The translations under genes were made by a program, and so were the position numbers. Shown piece by piece: positions 63,841 through 64,000 of a stretch of 64,000 nt of DNA. The stretch's first letter is position 1. Every line of letters begins with the position of its first letter. The notes below the pieces were generated by a model. It worked only from the letters and a program-made list of their open reading frames with translations, did not search any database and had not been told where the DNA came from. Source of the stretch: Planotetraspora sp. A-T 1434 (GTDB taxonomy: Bacteria > Actinomycetota > Actinomycetes > Streptosporangiales > Streptosporangiaceae); contig NZ_JAOEGB010000012.1 of assembly GCF_025420585.1 (NCBI RefSeq), forward strand, positions 172,869-236,868, in the 5' to 3' direction.

Positions 63841-64000
63841 GTGATCCAGCAGACGGCAGACCGCCAGGGAGAGCAGCGCGAACACGGGCGGCGCCAGGAC
63901 CAGGAGCCCCGTGGCGGGCGGCGTGAGGACCAGGAGCCCCGTGGCGGGCAGCGTGAGGACCTGGAGTGGTGGTGGGTCGACCCTTCCTCGGTGCCGCCGC
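63841..64000 (+). CDS. Partial CDS with a 10-residue repeat at its N-terminus (3' end outside window)
   Basis: GTG at 63841, with GGGAGGGGG 8 bp upstream, opens a frame that runs off the right edge: MIQQTADRQGEQREHG, then two copies of a QEPRGG(R/Q)RED unit encoded by a 30-bp tandem duplication (63901-63930 and 63931-63960, one mismatch), then LEWWWVDPSSVPP. It is hydrophilic and disordered at first. Too little is present to name a family. Confidence 0.45.
   Translation, partial: MIQQTADRQGEQREHGRRQDQEPRGGRREDQEPRGGQREDLEWWWVDPSSVPP

Overview
The window is a high-G+C actinobacterial chromosome segment. The gene families and their order point to the order Streptosporangiales (Streptosporangium/Nonomuraea-like). 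Evidence for this is the BldC, BldN/RsbN, WhiJ-type (XRE plus DUF397) and FurA-catalase genes, the 32-residue bS22 ribosomal protein, the hemA-hemC-hemD-hemB-hemL order next to rex, and the resB/ccsB cytochrome c maturation block beside nuo and menaquinone genes. The lineage is inferred from gene content only. I see no rRNA, tRNA, CRISPR array, transposase or prophage. It looks like core chromosome rather than an island.

Layout. 1-4188 (minus strand): menG, menJ and nuoA-B-C-D (nuoD runs off the left edge), with a near-perfect Rex operator in front of menJ. 4290-8186: secreted beta-propeller-like protein, DUF4229 protein, bldC, a putative HEVGH metalloprotease, a PLDc_N membrane protein and a cluster of a dispersed repeat. 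8187-13607 (minus): cytochrome c maturation (ccsB, resB, ccdA, tlpA-like), histidine phosphatase and a LysR regulator divergent from a tiny ORF plus an EamA transporter. 14878-22548 (minus): the rex-hemA-hemC-cobA/hemD-hemB-(prim-pol-like)-hemL tetrapyrrole operon headed by a second Rex operator. 22687-30790: glutaredoxin, a membrane protein fused to a monooxygenase-like domain, bldN-rsbN, a HAD hydrolase, an acyltransferase/epimerase/bS22/HTH run, and a phosphatase beside acuC. 32007-38256: a MacAB-like exporter, an MFS transporter, proC and a truncated proline dehydrogenase. 38436-42535: secreted peptidase, ABC-2 exporter and two tandem paralogous secreted proteins. 42620-49382: a heat-shock operon dnaK-grpE-dnaJ-hspR-clpB whose promoter is bracketed by two HAIR elements. 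49480-56374: His-rich secreted protein, TPR protein, TetR/CapA pair, furA-katA and a DUF397/XRE pair. 56651-64000: a molybdopterin oxidoreductase with a membrane Rieske protein, TauE, Band-7, an ABC ATPase, a conserved hypothetical and a partial CDS.

How the parts connect. The left third is respiration and redox: NADH dehydrogenase, menaquinone synthesis and modification, cytochrome c maturation and heme synthesis. Two Rex sites place nuo/menJ and the heme operon under one NADH/NAD+ sensor that is encoded in the window. The right half is stress response (HspR regulon, FurA-catalase) and small-molecule redox.

The most unusual things are not genes. (1) A 10-bp core, TGATCATGCA, with a fairly conserved flank occurs 17 times, in four clusters confined to gaps that receive gene 3' ends. 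(2) At least five genes carry short tandem duplications starting at or just after the stop codon. (3) The decamer CGTACGGCTC recurs nine times, always on the sense strand and in more than one reading frame. These look like genome-level sequence phenomena that gene annotation does not explain.
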